The translations under genes were made by a program, and so were the position numbers. From positions 1 through 10,280 of the forward strand of contig JAFWYI010000156.1 of assembly GCA_017522745.1 (NCBI GenBank): DNA of 10,280 nt, given 5' to 3'. The stretch comes from Mailhella sp. GTDB lineage: Bacteria > Desulfobacterota > Desulfovibrionia > Desulfovibrionales > Desulfovibrionaceae. This document shows positions 1-6,187 of the stretch, in pieces (position 1 is the stretch's first letter; the number at the start of each line of letters is the position of its first letter). The notes below the pieces were generated by a model. The model did not search any database and had not been told where the DNA came from. It saw nothing but the letters and a program-made list of their open reading frames with translations.

Positions 1-486
1 ATGGAACGTGAAGCCTTGCTGGCCTACGAGCAGAAAAAAGAGGAGGGCTATCAGGACGGCCTTGAAGAAGGCAAGCTGGAACATGCCGAAAAGATGATGG
101 AAACCATCCTTTCCTCGGTCGAGTTCATCGAAGGGATAGAAAAAACGCTTGTCAGTGTCGTCAATCAGTCCATCCGCAAGATCATCGGAGATTTGGACGA
201 CAAGGAACGCATCGTCCGAATCGTTCGTAACTCGCTCAATGTCGTTCGGGGGCAACAGAAAGTGACGGTCCGGGTGTCTCCGGCAGACGAACCCGCTGTT
301 CTTGAGGCACTTGCAGCCATGACTTCCAGAGCTTCTGGTTCATCTTTCCTCACAGTGATGGCCGATGCCCGCCTCGAACGCAACTCCTGTATCCTTGAAA
401 GTGAACTCGGCGTAGTGGATGCCAGCCTGCAGACCCAGCTCAAGGCTCTGGAAAACGCTTTCCAAAGTAAGATACAGCAGCAGTAG
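1..486 (+). CDS. sctL: Type III secretion ATPase-regulating stator protein SctL, 5' partial
   Basis: The 161 visible residues match the C-terminal part of the SctL/FliH/YscL family, the peripheral stator that binds SctN and links it to the SctQ pods at the cytoplasmic base of the injectisome. Residues 1-35 are charged and helical and include the typical [10 protein letters not shown] segment. Residues 36-85 are helical and resemble the V/A-ATPase subunit E-like region. The end (about 130-155) has the family's conserved C-terminal pattern, [14 protein letters not shown]. Family members are usually a little over 200 residues, so the ATG at base 1 is probably an internal Met and the true start lies upstream. 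The gene ends in TAG, the only TAG terminator among the complete stops in the window, 8 bases before sctN. Identification rests on the motif and on the sctN neighbour. Confidence 0.88.
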   Translation: MEREALLAYEQKKEEGYQDGLEEGKLEHAEKMMETILSSVEFIEGIEKTLVSVVNQSIRKIIGDLDDKERIVRIVRNSLNVVRGQQKVTVRVSPADEPAVLEALAAMTSRASGSSFLTVMADARLERNSCILESELGVVDASLQTQLKALENAFQSKIQQQ

Positions 487-489
487 GAG
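485..489 (+). promoter_or_regulatory. Ribosome binding site of sctN
   Basis: AGGAG overlaps the sctL stop codon and stands 5 bases before the sctN ATG at 495. It fixes the sctN start and indicates translational coupling with sctL. Confidence 0.7.
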
Positions 490-494
490 CAGCT

Positions 495-1811
495 ATGGCT
501 TTTGAATACATAGGCTCCCTGCTGGAAGAAGCTGTTCAAGGAGCCACATCCGTAGAGATACGCGGCCGCGTGGAACAGGTGGTGGGCACCATCATCCGTG
601 CTGTCGTGCCCGGCGTGAAGGTCGGCGAACTGTGCATCCTGCATAATCCGTGGGAAGATTTCACGCTTAAGGCGGAGGTGGTGGGCTTTGTCAAAAATGT
701 TGCCCTGCTCTCCCCGCTGGGAAGCTGTCAGGGCGTCTCTCCCGCTACGGAAGTCATCCCCACTGGCGAGATCCTTTCTGTTCCTGTAGGTGAGGAACTT
801 CTCGGACGCGTTCTTGACGGTCTCGGGCAGCCTATTGATGGCGGTCCTCCGCTCAAGACTCGTCATCACTATCCCGTCTTTGCGGAAGCGCCTAATCCGA
901 TGACGCGAAAGATCATCAGTCGGCCGCTTTCCCTTGGACTGCGCTCTCTCGATGGTATGCTCACCTGTGGCGAAGGCCAGCGTATGGGCATTTTCGCCGC
1001 CGCCGGTGGTGGTAAGTCCACCCTGCTGTCCAGCATCATCAAGGGTTGTTCCGCCGAAGTCTGCGTTCTCGCCCTTATCGGTGAACGTGGTCGAGAAGTT
1101 CGTGAATTCATTGAACATGACCTCGGACCAGAAGGGCGGAAAAAAGCCGTACTCGTCGTTTCGACTTCTGACCGTTCTTCCATGGAACGCCTGAAGGCGG
1201 CATACACTTCCACAGCTATCGCAGAATATTTCAGAGATCAGGGAAAGAGCGTCCTTCTGATGATGGACTCTGTGACCCGTTTCGGTCGTGCCCAGCGCGA
1301 GATAGGCCTTGCCGCAGGCGAACCGCCGACCCGCCGCGGTTTTCCGCCTTCTGTTTTCTCGGAGCTGCCGAAACTCATGGAACGGGCCGGTAATTCTGAT
1401 AAAGGCTCCATCACGGCTCTCTATACCGTTCTCGTCGAAGGCGACGATATGACGGAACCCATTGCCGACGAAACGCGCTCTATCCTCGATGGACATATCG
1501 TCCTTTCCCGCAAGCTGGCGGCTCGCAACCATTATCCGGCTATCGACGTTCAGGCCAGTGTGAGCCGTGTCATGAATGCGATAGTCAGTAAGGAACACAA
1601 GAAGGCTGCTCAGCGCCTGCGCCAGATCCTTGCCAAGTTCGCCGAGGTGGAACTTCTCGTTCAGATCGGTGAGTACAAGAAAGGAGCCGACAAGGACGCC
1701 GACGATGCTCTCGCCCATATCGACAAGGTCAACGCCTTCCTCAAGCAAGGACTGGATGAAAAAAGCTCCTTCGAGCAGACGCTTGAAGGCCTGTATCAGG
1801 CGGTGCGCTGA
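495..1811 (+). CDS. sctN: Type III secretion system ATPase SctN
   Basis: This 438-residue protein has the usual length and layout of the YscN/InvC/FliI family. The hexameric ATPase sits below the export gate, strips chaperones from substrates and helps unfold them. Residues 1-90 are the N-terminal beta-barrel. The P-loop is AAAGGGKST (168-176, Lys174), with Ala where many F1-type P-loops start with Gly. Glu197 in IGERGREV is the likely catalytic carboxylate. Walker B is SVLLMMDS (252-259, Asp258). Arg339 in [10 protein letters not shown] is the expected arginine-finger position. [10 protein letters not shown] (348-357) is the alpha/beta ATPase signature. The C-terminal helical domain (about 365-438) is the chaperone-binding region. 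FliI is the main alternative, but the sctO/P/Q/R neighbours and the YscN-like [19 protein letters not shown] stretch favour the injectisome form. Confidence 0.97.
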   Translation: MAFEYIGSLLEEAVQGATSVEIRGRVEQVVGTIIRAVVPGVKVGELCILHNPWEDFTLKAEVVGFVKNVALLSPLGSCQGVSPATEVIPTGEILSVPVGEELLGRVLDGLGQPIDGGPPLKTRHHYPVFAEAPNPMTRKIISRPLSLGLRSLDGMLTCGEGQRMGIFAAAGGGKSTLLSSIIKGCSAEVCVLALIGERGREVREFIEHDLGPEGRKKAVLVVSTSDRSSMERLKAAYTSTAIAEYFRDQGKSVLLMMDSVTRFGRAQREIGLAAGEPPTRRGFPPSVFSELPKLMERAGNSDKGSITALYTVLVEGDDMTEPIADETRSILDGHIVLSRKLAARNHYPAIDVQASVSRVMNAIVSKEHKKAAQRLRQILAKFAEVELLVQIGEYKKGADKDADDALAHIDKVNAFLKQGLDEKSSFEQTLEGLYQAVR

Positions 1812-1813
1812 TC

Positions 1814-2314
1814 GTGGATGCCTACCCTCTCGAATCACTCCTCTCTGTCCGGCATTTCCGTGAGGAAGAGGCCAAGCGCAGTGTGCGCTACGCTGAGCTT
1901 GCTGTGCGAGAAGCAGAACAGGAAGTTCTCGAACGTCAGAAGCAGTTGGAAGAGTATCGACAATGGCGACTGGAGGAAGAAGAACGCCGTTACGATAGCA
2001 TCATGAACAAAATCATGACTATGCGTGCGCTGGATGATTTCAAAGCAGGGCTGGCTCAGCTTGCCGCGACGGAAGCTCTGAAGGAAGAGGAAATCCGGAA
2101 GGCTGAAAAAAAAGTGCTTGAAGCGCAGAACGTTCTGAATAAAGCTCGCGAAACTGCAAAACAGGCTTTGAAAAACACAACGAAGATCCAGACACATAAG
2201 AACATCTGGATGGAAGAGTGGAAAAAAGAAGCCGAACACCGCGAAGACCTTGAACTGGAAGAATTCCGTCCCATATCCCGTATTGGTGCAGAGGCGGAAG
2301 GGGAAGACGCCTGA
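1814..2314 (+). CDS. sctO: Type III secretion stalk protein SctO (YscO/FliJ-like)
   Basis: This 166-residue, highly charged protein is almost entirely alpha-helical and forms a long coiled coil (about residues 12-150). That is the SctO/YscO/FliJ pattern, the central stalk that inserts into the SctN hexamer and contacts the gate protein SctV. It opens with DAYPLESLLSVRHFREEEA, close to the family's typical start. The start is a GTG at 1814, two bases after the sctN stop. The nearby ATG at 1818 is in another frame. A weak AGGCGG lies about 10 bases upstream inside sctN, so coupling to sctN is likely. Sequence identity within this family is low, so the call depends on the coiled-coil character, length and position between sctN and sctP. 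Confidence 0.87.
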   Translation: MDAYPLESLLSVRHFREEEAKRSVRYAELAVREAEQEVLERQKQLEEYRQWRLEEEERRYDSIMNKIMTMRALDDFKAGLAQLAATEALKEEEIRKAEKKVLEAQNVLNKARETAKQALKNTTKIQTHKNIWMEEWKKEAEHREDLELEEFRPISRIGAEAEGEDA

Positions 2315-2321
2315 ACGGCAT

Positions 2322-2326
2322 AAGGA
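2322..2326 (+). promoter_or_regulatory. Ribosome binding site selecting the GTG start of sctP
   Basis: AAGGA stands 7 bases before GTG at 2334. It supports this start over the far-upstream in-frame TTG at 2250, which lies inside sctO. Confidence 0.6.
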
Positions 2327-2333
2327 TAATCAC

Positions 2334-2996
2334 GTGAGTCAGATACACCTGCAAAGTCCAGCCTCGACTATGGCATCCGACAAGCTCGACGGCTCTTCCG
2401 CTGTCCGTTCGGCCTCATCTTCTCTCGCTGCCGACGCTGACATGGTTTCCCGCTTCGACATGCTCATGAATGCTCCTCATGCCAGCCAGCATGGCGAACA
2501 TGATATCCCGACCGCTGACATTATGGGAAAAACTCAGCAACATACTGTTGACAATGTTGCGTGCGGCAAACCGGATGCCTCTGCCTTGTTCCTGATGCAT
2601 AGTTCGTTCGGCCCGCTGTTTGCAGAACATGTTGATACCGTAGCAGGTGCCGCAACGATCAGTGACATCGACCTTGAAATGCTGGTTGAGCGCATCCTCG
2701 TTTCTGCGTCCACCAACGGCACGCAGGAAGTACGCCTTACAATCAGCGGAGATCATCTGAAAGGTACGGAGATCGTGATACAGCGCGATGTTCTCGGAGC
2801 GCTGACCGTACAGTTCCACGCACACGATGCCGCCGCTTTCCAGACTCTCGTGGCCGCGCAGGGCGACCTCCGGCAGATACTCGAGGTCCGCACCAGCACG
2901 CCAGTGACCATCATGGTGGACAATGGAAACGAATCCGGCAATGATGCGGAACGCCGATCCAGAGGTCACTTCCAGCAGGACAGCTACGAAGCCTAA
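2334..2996 (+). CDS. sctP: Type III secretion needle-length regulator SctP, T3S4 domain
   Basis: This protein of about 220 residues is read from a GTG with a good Shine-Dalgarno. Residues 1-105 are low in complexity, rich in Ser, Ala, Asp and His, with no hydrophobic segment. This fits the disordered ruler region of YscP/FliK-type proteins. Residues about 112-200 form a compact alpha/beta region (DIDLEMLVERIL, then EVRLTISGDHLKGTEIVI and ALTVQFHAHD). It resembles the T3S4 substrate-specificity-switch domain that contacts SctU to change export from needle subunits to later substrates. The protein is short for a ruler, since many SctP proteins are longer, which could mean a short needle. The call rests on the C-terminal fold pattern and the place between sctO and sctQ. 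No other family fits better. Confidence 0.78.
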   Translation: MSQIHLQSPASTMASDKLDGSSAVRSASSSLAADADMVSRFDMLMNAPHASQHGEHDIPTADIMGKTQQHTVDNVACGKPDASALFLMHSSFGPLFAEHVDTVAGAATISDIDLEMLVERILVSASTNGTQEVRLTISGDHLKGTEIVIQRDVLGALTVQFHAHDAAAFQTLVAAQGDLRQILEVRTSTPVTIMVDNGNESGNDAERRSRGHFQQDSYEA

Positions 2997-3011
2997 ACAC
3001 ACGAGCCCCTT

Positions 3012-4043
3012 ATGCAAGCCAATCTTACGTCATATAAAGCGCCGCGTATCGCTCCGGAAAAAGCCCGTCTCCTCAACGCTCTTGTCGTTCGGGGTGCTGG
3101 CTGGAGTACCCCCTTTGGGCATGGTTAGGCAGATTGGGAGATCATCAATGCGCCTCAGGCGTTCCCTTCCTCATGCGAAGCCACTCTCCTTGTCGCCGCA
3201 CATGAATGGACAGTCCGCTTCAGCGATGAGTCCTTCCTGCTTCGCCATCCGTCCTTTGTTTCTGCCGCGGCAGCCTTCGAAGTACGTGAACTTCCCTTTG
3301 AAGTGCGTTCTGCCGTACTCAGAGCCCTGCTTACTGAGCTGGCTGATACGTTGCAGCAAGGGCTCAGAGTTCCTGTTTCTATCCGTTCCATCCGCATCGA
3401 GTCAGCGGTAGCCGAACCTTCCTCCCTTGGCCTGGGCGTGACAGCAAGACTTTCTGGCACTGCCGGCCTGCCCGACCAGAGCCTCTTCCTTTCTCTTATA
3501 CCGCATAGCGCCGAAGCCGCAGTCGCCCTTGCCGATGCCATACGCGTTCTGCCTCGCAGTAACACCCCGAATTTCAAGGGACTGCAAACGCTTCCGCTTG
3601 AACTTGCTTTTGAATCGGGCTATCTATTCCTCAATAGAAACGACGCCGAGGCGCTGGCTTCGGGTGACGTACTCATTCCGGAAGTCTGGTATTCTTCGGA
3701 AAACAGGACTCTGCTCCGACTCTGCCGCGGAGGTACTCCTCCTCTCACGGCGTTCTGTTCCTTTGCAGACGGCAAGGCCGTTCTCGAATCCCCTTTATCC
3801 TCTGAAGTGGAGCCTGACATGCCCAATGAACATAACGATATCGATATCCGCCTGAGCTTCGAACTCGACCGCACCACCATCACGCTGGGCGAACTCTCTT
3901 CTCTTGCCCCCGGCTATGTCTTCCCCCTTGCTTGTGATGCGCAGACTCCTGTCACCATCCGAGCTAACGGTAAAGCCATTGCTCGCGGTCGCCTTGTGGA
4001 TATGGATGGAACGCTGGGCGTCCAGATATCTGAAACGCTGTAA
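3012..4043 (+). CDS. sctQ: Type III secretion C-ring/sorting-platform protein SctQ, interrupted by an in-frame TAG at codon 39
   Basis: Read through the TAG, the frame encodes 343 residues, a normal SctQ/YscQ length. SctQ forms the cytoplasmic pods that recruit SctL-SctN and substrates. The ATG at 3012 follows sctP by 15 bases and has a weak ACGAG. Codon 39 (3126-3128) is TAG. After it the frame stays open and protein-like (ADWEIINAPQAF, then LLVAAHEWTVRFSDESFLLR) but has no ATG, GTG or TTG until GTG 3303 (codon 98), which lacks a Shine-Dalgarno. A SpoA1-like region lies around codons 195-245 (LPLELAFESGYLFL, then GDVLIPEVWY), and the C-terminal SpoA domain spans 275-343 (IRLSFELDRTTITLGELSSL). 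A gene caller would probably annotate only 3303-4043 (246 aa), losing the N-terminal domain. Whether full-length SctQ is made depends on whether the TAG is real and is decoded. Confidence 0.82.
3126..3128 (+). other. In-frame TAG codon within sctQ
   Basis: The codon context is GGT TAG GCA. The frame is open for 38 codons before it, from ATG 3012, and for 305 codons after it to TAA 4041-4043. Both flanks read as plausible SctQ sequence in one frame, so a single base change (for example CAG, GAG or AAG to TAG), not an indel, separates it from an intact gene. The alternatives are nonsense mutation, sequencing error, suppression or pyrrolysine insertion. Confidence 0.8.
3809..3812 (+). promoter_or_regulatory. 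Internal ribosome binding site within sctQ
   Basis: GGAG stands 6 bases before the in-frame ATG at 3819, within the sctQ coding frame and just before the C-terminal SpoA domain. Its strength exceeds that of the gene's own start at 3012. Confidence 0.5.
3819..4043 (+). CDS. Predicted SctQ-C product, the C-terminal SpoA domain from an internal start
   Basis: An in-frame ATG at sctQ codon 270 with GGAG six bases upstream would yield a 74-residue protein (MPNEHNDIDIRLSFELDRTT at its start). It consists almost only of the FliN-like SpoA domain. Established work on YscQ, SpaO and related SctQ proteins shows that an internal start makes a separate SctQ-C that assembles with full-length SctQ in the sorting platform. 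The position just before the SpoA domain matches that arrangement. The product is slightly shorter than the best-known examples. Its production is inferred from the site. It does not depend on passing the upstream TAG, because initiation is internal. Confidence 0.5.
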   Translation: MPNEHNDIDIRLSFELDRTTITLGELSSLAPGYVFPLACDAQTPVTIRANGKAIARGRLVDMDGTLGVQISETL

Positions 4044-4064
4044 AAGTTCCATGCGGAGCGTTCC

Positions 4065-4715
4065 ATGCTCGATCTCAACCCTTTGATGATAATCCCCCTG
4101 CTGGTGGTGCTGGGTCTGGCCCCGTTCATGCTGACCATGGTGACCTCCTACGTCAAGATCATCGTGGTCACTTCGCTGGTGCGCAACGCCCTCGGTGTTC
4201 AGCAGGTCCCTCCGGCCATGGTTATGAACGGCCTCGCCATCATACTCACCATCTTCATCATGGCTCCTGTGGGGATGGAAACGTATGACATCATCAAGGA
4301 ATACAAGTTTTCTGCTAAGCCACAATTTTCAGAGATAATCGATATGGGGTCTAAGGCACTCCCTCCCCTCAAGCGATTCCTCACGGCCAACACAGAAGAC
4401 AAAGTCACCAATATGTTCATGAGTACGGCCAAGCGAATCTGGCCCAAAGAACGTCACGATGCGATAAATAAAGATAATATGCTCATCATCGTGCCGGCCT
4501 TCACCATTACCGAGCTTACCAAGGCATTCCAGATAGGGTTCGTTCTCTACCTTGCTTTTATCGCTATCGACCTCATCATCTCGAACATCCTGCTTGCCAT
4601 GGGTATGATGATGGTTTCGCCTACAACCATTTCACTCCCCTTCAAACTTCTGCTCTTCGTCACTTTGGACGGATGGCTGAAGATAAGTCAGGGGTTGATG
4701 CTGAGTTATCAATAA
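4065..4715 (+). CDS. sctR: Type III secretion export gate protein SctR
   Basis: This 216-residue inner-membrane protein belongs to the SctR/YscR/FliP family, which forms the SctR5-S4-T1 entry pore of the export apparatus. Hydrophobic segments lie near residues 7-27, 50-70, 153-177 and 186-207. Conserved family stretches are visible: FMLTMVTSYVKIIVV (21-35), RNALGVQQVPPAMVMNGLAI (40-59), IIVPAFTITELTKAFQIGF (141-159) and the final MMVSPTTISLPFKLLLF (182-198). The hydrophilic middle (about 75-140) faces the periplasm. The ATG at 4065 has GGAG six bases upstream and follows sctQ by 21 bases. Flagellar FliP usually has an N-terminal signal peptide and longer N-terminus, so the length and neighbours favour SctR. 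No sctS follows, which is unusual. Confidence 0.96.
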   Translation: MLDLNPLMIIPLLVVLGLAPFMLTMVTSYVKIIVVTSLVRNALGVQQVPPAMVMNGLAIILTIFIMAPVGMETYDIIKEYKFSAKPQFSEIIDMGSKALPPLKRFLTANTEDKVTNMFMSTAKRIWPKERHDAINKDNMLIIVPAFTITELTKAFQIGFVLYLAFIAIDLIISNILLAMGMMMVSPTTISLPFKLLLFVTLDGWLKISQGLMLSYQ

Positions 4716-4726
4716 CCTGTTGGTTC

Positions 4727-4732
4727 AAGGAG
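4727..4732 (+). promoter_or_regulatory. Strong ribosome binding site of the STAS gene
   Basis: AAGGAG stands 7 bases before the ATG at 4740. It is among the best Shine-Dalgarno matches in the operon, which could favour production of the antagonist. Confidence 0.65.
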
Positions 4733-4739
4733 TTTTCTT

Positions 4740-5075
4740 ATGCAGATAGAAACGCTCATCCAAGATGGGATAACCATCCTGCAAGTTTCCGGCCGTATGG
4801 ACGCCACGACCGTGGGAACCTTTACTGATGAATGTCAGAAAGAGCTGAAAAACGGTTCCGGCCGCTTCATCATCGACCTTGCCGGGCTGGAATATATCAG
4901 TTCTGCCGGTTTGCGTGGCATACTCACCATGGGCAAAGCCTGCAAAGCTGCCAAGGCAACTCTGGCCTTCTGCGCTATGCAGTCCATGGTGGCCGACATG
5001 TTCAAACTCTCCGGTTTCACTTCTATCCTCACCGTCTACGCCACTCGCGAGGACGCTCTGGCAGGGCTGCGCTGA
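4740..5075 (+). CDS. STAS-domain anti-sigma factor antagonist (RsbV/SpoIIAA/BtrV-like)
   Basis: This 111-residue single-domain protein has the STAS fold signature: an opening ITILQVSGRMDATTV (11-25), then FIIDLAGLEYISSAGLRGIL (43-62). In RsbV and SpoIIAA the serine after the Asp of the DS(S/T)GL motif is phosphorylated by the partner kinase. Here Asp is replaced by Ser54, and Ser55 aligns with the phospho-site. In such systems the unphosphorylated antagonist binds the kinase and frees its target, usually a sigma factor. The gene lies 24 bases after sctR and 28 bases before the RsbW-like kinase gene, the classic antagonist-kinase pair. Bordetella BtrV/BtrW is the established example of a partner switch controlling type III secretion. 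A role here in that control is inferred from operon position; no sigma factor or PP2C phosphatase gene is in the window. Confidence 0.9.
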   Translation: MQIETLIQDGITILQVSGRMDATTVGTFTDECQKELKNGSGRFIIDLAGLEYISSAGLRGILTMGKACKAAKATLAFCAMQSMVADMFKLSGFTSILTVYATREDALAGLR

Positions 5076-5093
5076 TTCCCGCGACCGAAATAA

Positions 5094-5099
5094 CGGAGG
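5094..5099 (+). promoter_or_regulatory. Ribosome binding site selecting the start of the RsbW-like gene
   Basis: CGGAGG ends 4 bases before the ATG at 5104. It supports this start over longer in-frame readings that would run back through the STAS gene. Confidence 0.6.
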
Positions 5100-5103
5100 T
5101 TCC

Positions 5104-5529
5104 ATGCCACAGCTCCAGCTCCCGGCAACACTCGAACAACTCGAGGCCGTCAATGGATTCCTTGAGAAGAACATCCCTTCTGACTTCAGGAAGGTTCTTC
5201 CCAATGTCGAACTCGTAGCGGAAGAACTGCTGGTCAATGTTTTCAGCTACGCTTATCCTGAAGGTAGCGAAGGAAAGGCGGAAGTAGTTCTGCGTCAGGT
5301 CAGTTTTGACGGTGAGCCGATGCTCTGCTTCACCGTAAAAGACTGGGGCTCTCCGTTCGATCCCTTCAGCGAAGCTCCCACCCCAGACCTTTCGCTGGAT
5401 ACTGAACGCCGTCCCATCGGTGGACTTGGAGTCTATCTGATACGGAGCGTAACGGCTCATCAGGCCTACTCTCGCGAAGAAAACTCCAACATCATCGACG
5501 TTTACTTCGCCCGGTCTGCTGAAGCATGA
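5104..5529 (+). CDS. RsbW/BtrW-like serine kinase and anti-sigma factor (GHKL ATPase)
   Basis: This 141-residue single-domain GHKL ATPase has a size typical of RsbW and SpoIIAB. The N box is AEELLVN (39-45), with Glu41 as likely catalytic base and Asn45 as Mg-ligand. The G1 box is VKDWGSPFDP (78-87, Asp80, Gly82). The G2 box is PIGGLGVYLI (104-113). Proteins of this type bind a sigma factor or other target and phosphorylate the STAS antagonist to escape inhibition. The gene directly follows the STAS gene and overlaps the next start by ATGA, so the pair is made together. Known relatives in type III systems (Bordetella BtrW) control expression or secretion. The target here cannot be read from the sequence and may not be a sigma factor. 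Confidence 0.9.
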   Translation: MPQLQLPATLEQLEAVNGFLEKNIPSDFRKVLPNVELVAEELLVNVFSYAYPEGSEGKAEVVLRQVSFDGEPMLCFTVKDWGSPFDPFSEAPTPDLSLDTERRPIGGLGVYLIRSVTAHQAYSREENSNIIDVYFARSAEA

Positions 5530-6167
5530 TCCACCTTCTTCCCTTGCTCTGCCTTGTTCTCCTCCTTCCTGCGGCAGCTTCCGCAGGAGTCATCCTGTCA
5601 GAAGAAGTCGATGTCTCGGAGCGCGATCCGCTCAAGCAGAAACATGTCCATGAGTCGCTTCTGGACAGCATGGACGTAAAGGCGTTATCGTCATCGGCAC
5701 GTTTTCTTGCCCTGCCGCGCCCTATGGTCACACCTGAGCTTGCCAAGGCTATGGAGTCAGGCCGACTGCAACCTCCGACAAAGGAATGGAAGCGCATCAT
5801 ACGCAAGGCGGCGAAAGTGTATGGATTGCCCGAAGCGCTGATAACCTCCGTCATCCGTACGGAATCGGCATTTCAGGCGCATGCCCTTTCCCCCAAGGGG
5901 GCGCAGGGAGCCATGCAGATAATGCCGCGAACGCAGGAAGAGCTTGGGCTGGTCGATCCTTTCGACCCGGAAGCCAACGTGATGGCAGGCTGTGCCTATC
6001 TGAAGCGACAGCTCGACCGGTTCGGCTCTCTGGAGCTGGCGCTTGCAGCGTATAATGCCGGGCCGGCCAATGTCATGAAATATCAGGGCGTCCCTCCCTT
6101 TGAAGAAACCAGGGACTACATAAAACGTGTTACCGCTCATTTAGATGACACGACAAAGCCTGAATGA
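5526..6167 (+). CDS. Exported lytic transglycosylase, SLT domain, type III secretion-associated
   Basis: This 213-residue protein has a clear signal peptide (hydrophobic core about 3-16, AASA cleavage site near residue 20). A linker follows (21-85), then a soluble lytic transglycosylase domain (about 88-206). The catalytic Glu113 sits in VIRTESAFQAHALSPKGAQG. The family motifs GAMQIMP (128-134), AYNAGP (175-180) and ETRDYIKRV (194-202) all follow in order. The enzyme would cleave the MurNAc-GlcNAc bond of peptidoglycan in the periplasm. Small enzymes of this class (IpgF, IagB, EtgA) are encoded in many injectisome loci and open the wall for assembly. The start overlaps the kinase gene stop (ATGA), so translation is probably coupled. 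Its role in this injectisome is inferred from the operon. Confidence 0.92.
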   Translation: MIHLLPLLCLVLLLPAAASAGVILSEEVDVSERDPLKQKHVHESLLDSMDVKALSSSARFLALPRPMVTPELAKAMESGRLQPPTKEWKRIIRKAAKVYGLPEALITSVIRTESAFQAHALSPKGAQGAMQIMPRTQEELGLVDPFDPEANVMAGCAYLKRQLDRFGSLELALAAYNAGPANVMKYQGVPPFEETRDYIKRVTAHLDDTTKPE

Positions 6168-6187
6168 CAACGCAGTGAGGCTCTGCC

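Noticed and set aside
165..1838. Long minus-strand open frame (557 codons) opposite sctL and sctN
   Set aside because: It is the antisense shadow of two clear genes with strong family motifs, and its translation shows no recognisable family.
2250..2333. Upstream TTG start that would lengthen SctP by 28 residues
   Set aside because: It lies inside sctO and has no advantage over GTG 2334, which has a well-spaced AAGGA.
2923..3411. Plus-strand frame of 162 codons spanning the sctP end and sctQ start
   Set aside because: It is in a different frame from both genes and its residue pattern is typical of out-of-frame reading. It does not offer an alternative SctQ N-terminus.
3303..4043. sctQ as a simple 246-residue gene starting at GTG 3303
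   Set aside because: There is no ribosome binding site, and the frame upstream is protein-like back to ATG 3012 except for the TAG, so this start would just hide the interruption.
4879..5103. N-terminal extension of the RsbW-like protein through the STAS gene
   Set aside because: The extension is out-of-frame STAS sequence. ATG 5104 has CGGAGG and gives the normal family length.
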